Made by a program: the position numbers and the translations under genes. The notes beneath the pieces are model-generated. The model saw only the letters and a list, made by a program, of their open reading frames with translations. It did no database searches and was not told where the DNA came from. From JBOGGN01 sp050744165 (GTDB taxonomy: Bacteria > Actinomycetota > Acidimicrobiia > Acidimicrobiales > Palsa-688), in the NCBI GenBank assembly GCA_050744165.1, contig JBOGGN010000076.1:1-6352 (forward strand): a DNA stretch of 6,352 nt, read 5' to 3'. Of the stretch, positions 4,872 to 6,352 are shown piece by piece (within the stretch, counting starts at the first letter, position 1; each line of letters starts with the position of its first letter).

Positions 4872-5882
4872 CTATTCGGGGAGCGTGCGGGGGAATCCGA
4901 AATGGGGCAGCACGCTGTTGTCGAAGCGGATGAAGTCGCAGATGCGATCGCCCGCAAGGGTGACCACGACGAGCCCGACGGCATGGAGAGGGCCGCCGGC
5001 TGGCGAGCGCAGGTAGGACGCGAAGGCGGGCTGGCCATTGGCCCGGGTCGGCACGAGGCGGTAGGTGCGGCCCTGGCGGAAGGTCACGGTGGTGTTGAAC
5101 TCGGCGGCCAACTCCCGGCCCTGGTACTCCAGCGGCACTGGTGGCATGCGGACCCAGACGTCCTCGGTCAGTAGCGCCACGAGCGCATCGACATCGCCGG
5201 CATCGAAGGCCTGGGTCAGCCTGGCCACCAACTCCAGCTCGACGGGCGAATCTGGCGGTGGCGGTGGCGGCCGGTCGGGGGCGGGCTCCATCCGCTGCTG
5301 CAGGGTCGCCCGGGCCCTCTTGAGGGCGCTGTTGACCGAGTCCACCGATGCCTCGAGCATGGTCGCCACCTCGTCGGCGTGGAACCCGAGGACATCACGG
5401 AGGATCAGCACGGCCCGCTGCCGAGGCGGGAGCAACTGCAGGGCGGTGACGAAGGCCAGGGAGATGGCCTCGCGGGCCTCGTAACGGGCCTCGGGTCCCG
5501 GCGCCGCCAAGCCCGCGTCCTCCAATAGGCGGTCTGGATAGGGCTCCAGCCACACCACGTCCGCCCGCCGAGTCGGCTCCGGGGGCTCCACCCCGGGCAC
5601 CGACCACTCGACTTGGGGACGGCGGGCGGTCGAGCGAAGCGCGTTGAGACAGCGGTTGGTGGCCACGCGGTACAGCCAGGTGCGCACCGACGCCCGGCCA
5701 TCGAAGCCGGGCAAGCCCCGCCAGGCCGAGACCATGGTCTCCTGCAATGCGTCCTCGGCGTCCTGGAGCGAGCCCAGGATCCGGTAGCAGTGGACCTGCA
5801 GCTCCCGCCGGTAGGGGTCGGTCAGCTGTGCGAATGCCTCGCCGTCGCCGGCACTCGCTCGCTCGATGAGCGTCATGGGCAC
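4872..5882 (-). CDS. ECF sigma factor, SigG/SigX5 type with SnoaL-like C-terminal domain
   Basis: A 336-aa sigma factor. Residues about 10-80 are sigma region 2, including LGSLQDAEDALQETMVSAWR and the helix SVRTWLYRVATNRCLN. Residues about 138-198 are sigma region 4: LLPPRQRAVLILRDVLGF, then the helix-turn-helix HADEVATMLEASVDSVNSAL. Between them VVWLEPYPDRLLED is a signature of the SigG-like (TIGR02960) subgroup. After a Pro-rich linker (205-210), residues about 213-330 form a SnoaL/NTF2-like domain with LVPTRANGQPAFASYL and a C-terminal FGFPRTLPE. In ECF factors such tails replace or supplement an anti-sigma factor by tuning activity; here that is inference. It lacks the DGGGK motif known from the ECF41/SigJ tail, so I place it with SigG. 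The GTG at 5882 has AGGAGG 6 nt upstream; ATG 5876 would be 12 nt away, so the GTG is preferred. The gene is divergent from a YCII-like gene and converges on the MoaD-like gene. Confidence 0.9.
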   Translation of the reverse strand: MPMTLIERASAGDGEAFAQLTDPYRRELQVHCYRILGSLQDAEDALQETMVSAWRGLPGFDGRASVRTWLYRVATNRCLNALRSTARRPQVEWSVPGVEPPEPTRRADVVWLEPYPDRLLEDAGLAAPGPEARYEAREAISLAFVTALQLLPPRQRAVLILRDVLGFHADEVATMLEASVDSVNSALKRARATLQQRMEPAPDRPPPPPPDSPVELELVARLTQAFDAGDVDALVALLTEDVWVRMPPVPLEYQGRELAAEFNTTVTFRQGRTYRLVPTRANGQPAFASYLRSPAGGPLHAVGLVVVTLAGDRICDFIRFDNSVLPHFGFPRTLPE

Positions 5883-5888
5883 GGTGCT

Positions 5889-5894
5889 CCTCCT
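5889..5894 (-). promoter_or_regulatory. Ribosome binding site of the sigma gene
   Basis: AGGAGG on the minus strand lies 6 nt upstream of GTG 5882. It decides against the open frame that extends upstream to 6011 and against ATG 5876. Confidence 0.75.
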
Positions 5895-5926
5895 TCCATC
5901 ACCACTATGGACACCGGGTGTGACCG

Positions 5927-5955
5927 GAACTGGGCGGGTCCGGAGCGACCAGTTC
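5927..5955. promoter_or_regulatory. Inverted repeat in the divergent control region
   Basis: GAACTGG (5927-5933) and CCAGTTC (5949-5955) are a perfect 7-bp inverted repeat with a 15-nt centre, midway between the divergent sigma and YCII-like genes. It may be an operator. The left arm overlaps GGAAC (5926-5930), which resembles an ECF -35, but I see no matching -10 at the right distance, so the promoter is unproven. Confidence 0.35.
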
Positions 5956-6010
5956 GCGGGACCCTCGGTGTCGGTCTTCGATGACGGCTGCCGCCCGGGA
6001 GCCGTCGTCA

Positions 6011-6016
6011 AAGGAG
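6011..6016 (+). promoter_or_regulatory. Ribosome binding site of the YCII-like gene
   Basis: AAGGAG ends 8 nt before ATG 6025 and supports this start over the longer open frame beginning at 5866. Confidence 0.7.
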
Positions 6017-6024
6017 TGTCACCA

Positions 6025-6324
6025 ATGCCGAAATACGTGTTCGCCTACCGCATACCGAACAACTACCAGCCCGGACAGCCCGGCGCCACAGGTGCCTGGG
6101 TCGCCTGGTTCAAGGAGTTGGGGTCGCACGTGGCCGACCGGGGGAACCCGGTGTTCTCGTCCACGACCCTGGGCGAGTCCGGTTCCTCGACCTCGATCGG
6201 CGGGTACTCGCTGGTCACGGCCGACGACCTCGAGTCCGCCGTCTCCCTGGCCAAGGGAAGCCCGGGCCTGGCTGTGGGCGGTGGCGTCGAGGTGGGCGAG
6301 ATCACCGAGCTCCTCCCCGCCTGA
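6025..6324 (+). CDS. YCII-like (DGPF-type) small protein
   Basis: A 99-aa alpha/beta protein of the YCII-related dimeric ferredoxin-like fold: MPKYVFAYRIP opens strand 1, WVAWFKELGSHVADRGNPVF is the long helix, SIGGYSLVTADDLESAVSLAKGSP is the central strand-helix unit, and VGGGVEVGEITELLPA closes the sheet. Many relatives have a His after Gly-x-Pro in the KGCPHL position; here it is Gly (KGSPGL). H35 is the only His, so any catalytic dyad of the family may be altered. YCII/DGPF proteins often sit beside ECF sigma factor genes, as here with the divergent SigG-type gene. The protein has no signal peptide and is probably cytoplasmic. Its reaction is not known; it could be a target or modulator of the sigma factor. 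AAGGAG upstream fixes the start. Confidence 0.8.
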   Translation: MPKYVFAYRIPNNYQPGQPGATGAWVAWFKELGSHVADRGNPVFSSTTLGESGSSTSIGGYSLVTADDLESAVSLAKGSPGLAVGGGVEVGEITELLPA

Positions 6325-6352
6325 AGACGGCTGGCCGCGGTCGCCCAGCACC

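Noticed and set aside
5883..6011. N-terminal extension of the sigma factor to 6011
   Set aside because: The added 43 residues have no sigma similarity, and AGGAGG at 5889-5894 points to GTG 5882.
5866..6024. Upstream start for the YCII-like protein
   Set aside because: It would overlap the sigma gene start, and AAGGAG at 6011-6016 supports ATG 6025.
1..6352. tRNA, rRNA, CRISPR array or complete insertion sequence
   Set aside because: No cloverleaf, rRNA-like segment, regularly spaced repeats or transposase frame was seen.

Overview
The window is GC-rich, roughly 70% by eye, with strongly G/C-biased third codon positions. It carries a SigG/SigX5-type ECF sigma factor with a SnoaL-like tail, a MerR-type promoter, proline- and glycine-rich membrane-associated hypothetical proteins, and several probable leaderless starts. 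Together these point to an actinobacterial chromosome, possibly an uncultured lineage. That assignment is inference; there is no rRNA or other phylogenetic marker here.

Layout. (1) 1-416: a MerR-type promoter with a 19-bp spacer precedes a MerR-family gene that keeps only its first ~38 residues. After about 208 the sequence becomes unrelated and less GC-rich, so this looks like a broken gene. (2) 417-1568: a 383-aa single-pass membrane protein with a zinc ribbon, a long Pro-rich linker, one transmembrane helix and an extracytoplasmic coiled coil. (3) 1650-2330: a low-complexity Gly/Ala-rich hypothetical protein. (4) 2375-3187: an ArsR-type repressor fused to an SRPBCC/AHSA1 domain. Its promoter contains a nearly perfect 12-bp-arm palindrome, and the GTG start appears to be the transcription start. 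(5) 3306-4741: a two-gene operon of a cytoplasmic BNR/Asp-box beta-propeller protein and a MoaD/ThiS-like ubiquitin-fold protein ending in Gly-Gly, with an ATGA overlap. (6) 4742-4871: a convergent intergenic region with a hairpin that may end transcription in both directions. (7) 4872-5882, minus strand: the ECF sigma factor. (8) 5883-6024: the divergent control region. (9) 6025-6324: a YCII-like small protein. The last 28 bases hold nothing recognisable.

How the genes may work together. The palindrome over the arsR promoter suggests autorepression, and the SRPBCC domain could sense a small hydrophobic ligand. The propeller/MoaD-like pair is probably one functional unit, because the genes overlap and the second encodes a sulfur-carrier-like protein; its chemistry cannot be read from the sequence. 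The sigma factor and the divergent YCII-like gene share a control region and resemble known ECF/YCII-type associations.

A recurring pattern is that the left four genes (starts 94, 417, 1650, 2375) have a -10-like hexamer ending 6-7 nt before the start codon and no Shine-Dalgarno. Three genes on the right (3306, 5882, 6025) have clear Shine-Dalgarno sites. The most noteworthy items are the ArsR-SRPBCC leaderless operator/promoter, the propeller/MoaD-like pair, and the seven-step heptad zipper of the zinc-ribbon protein.
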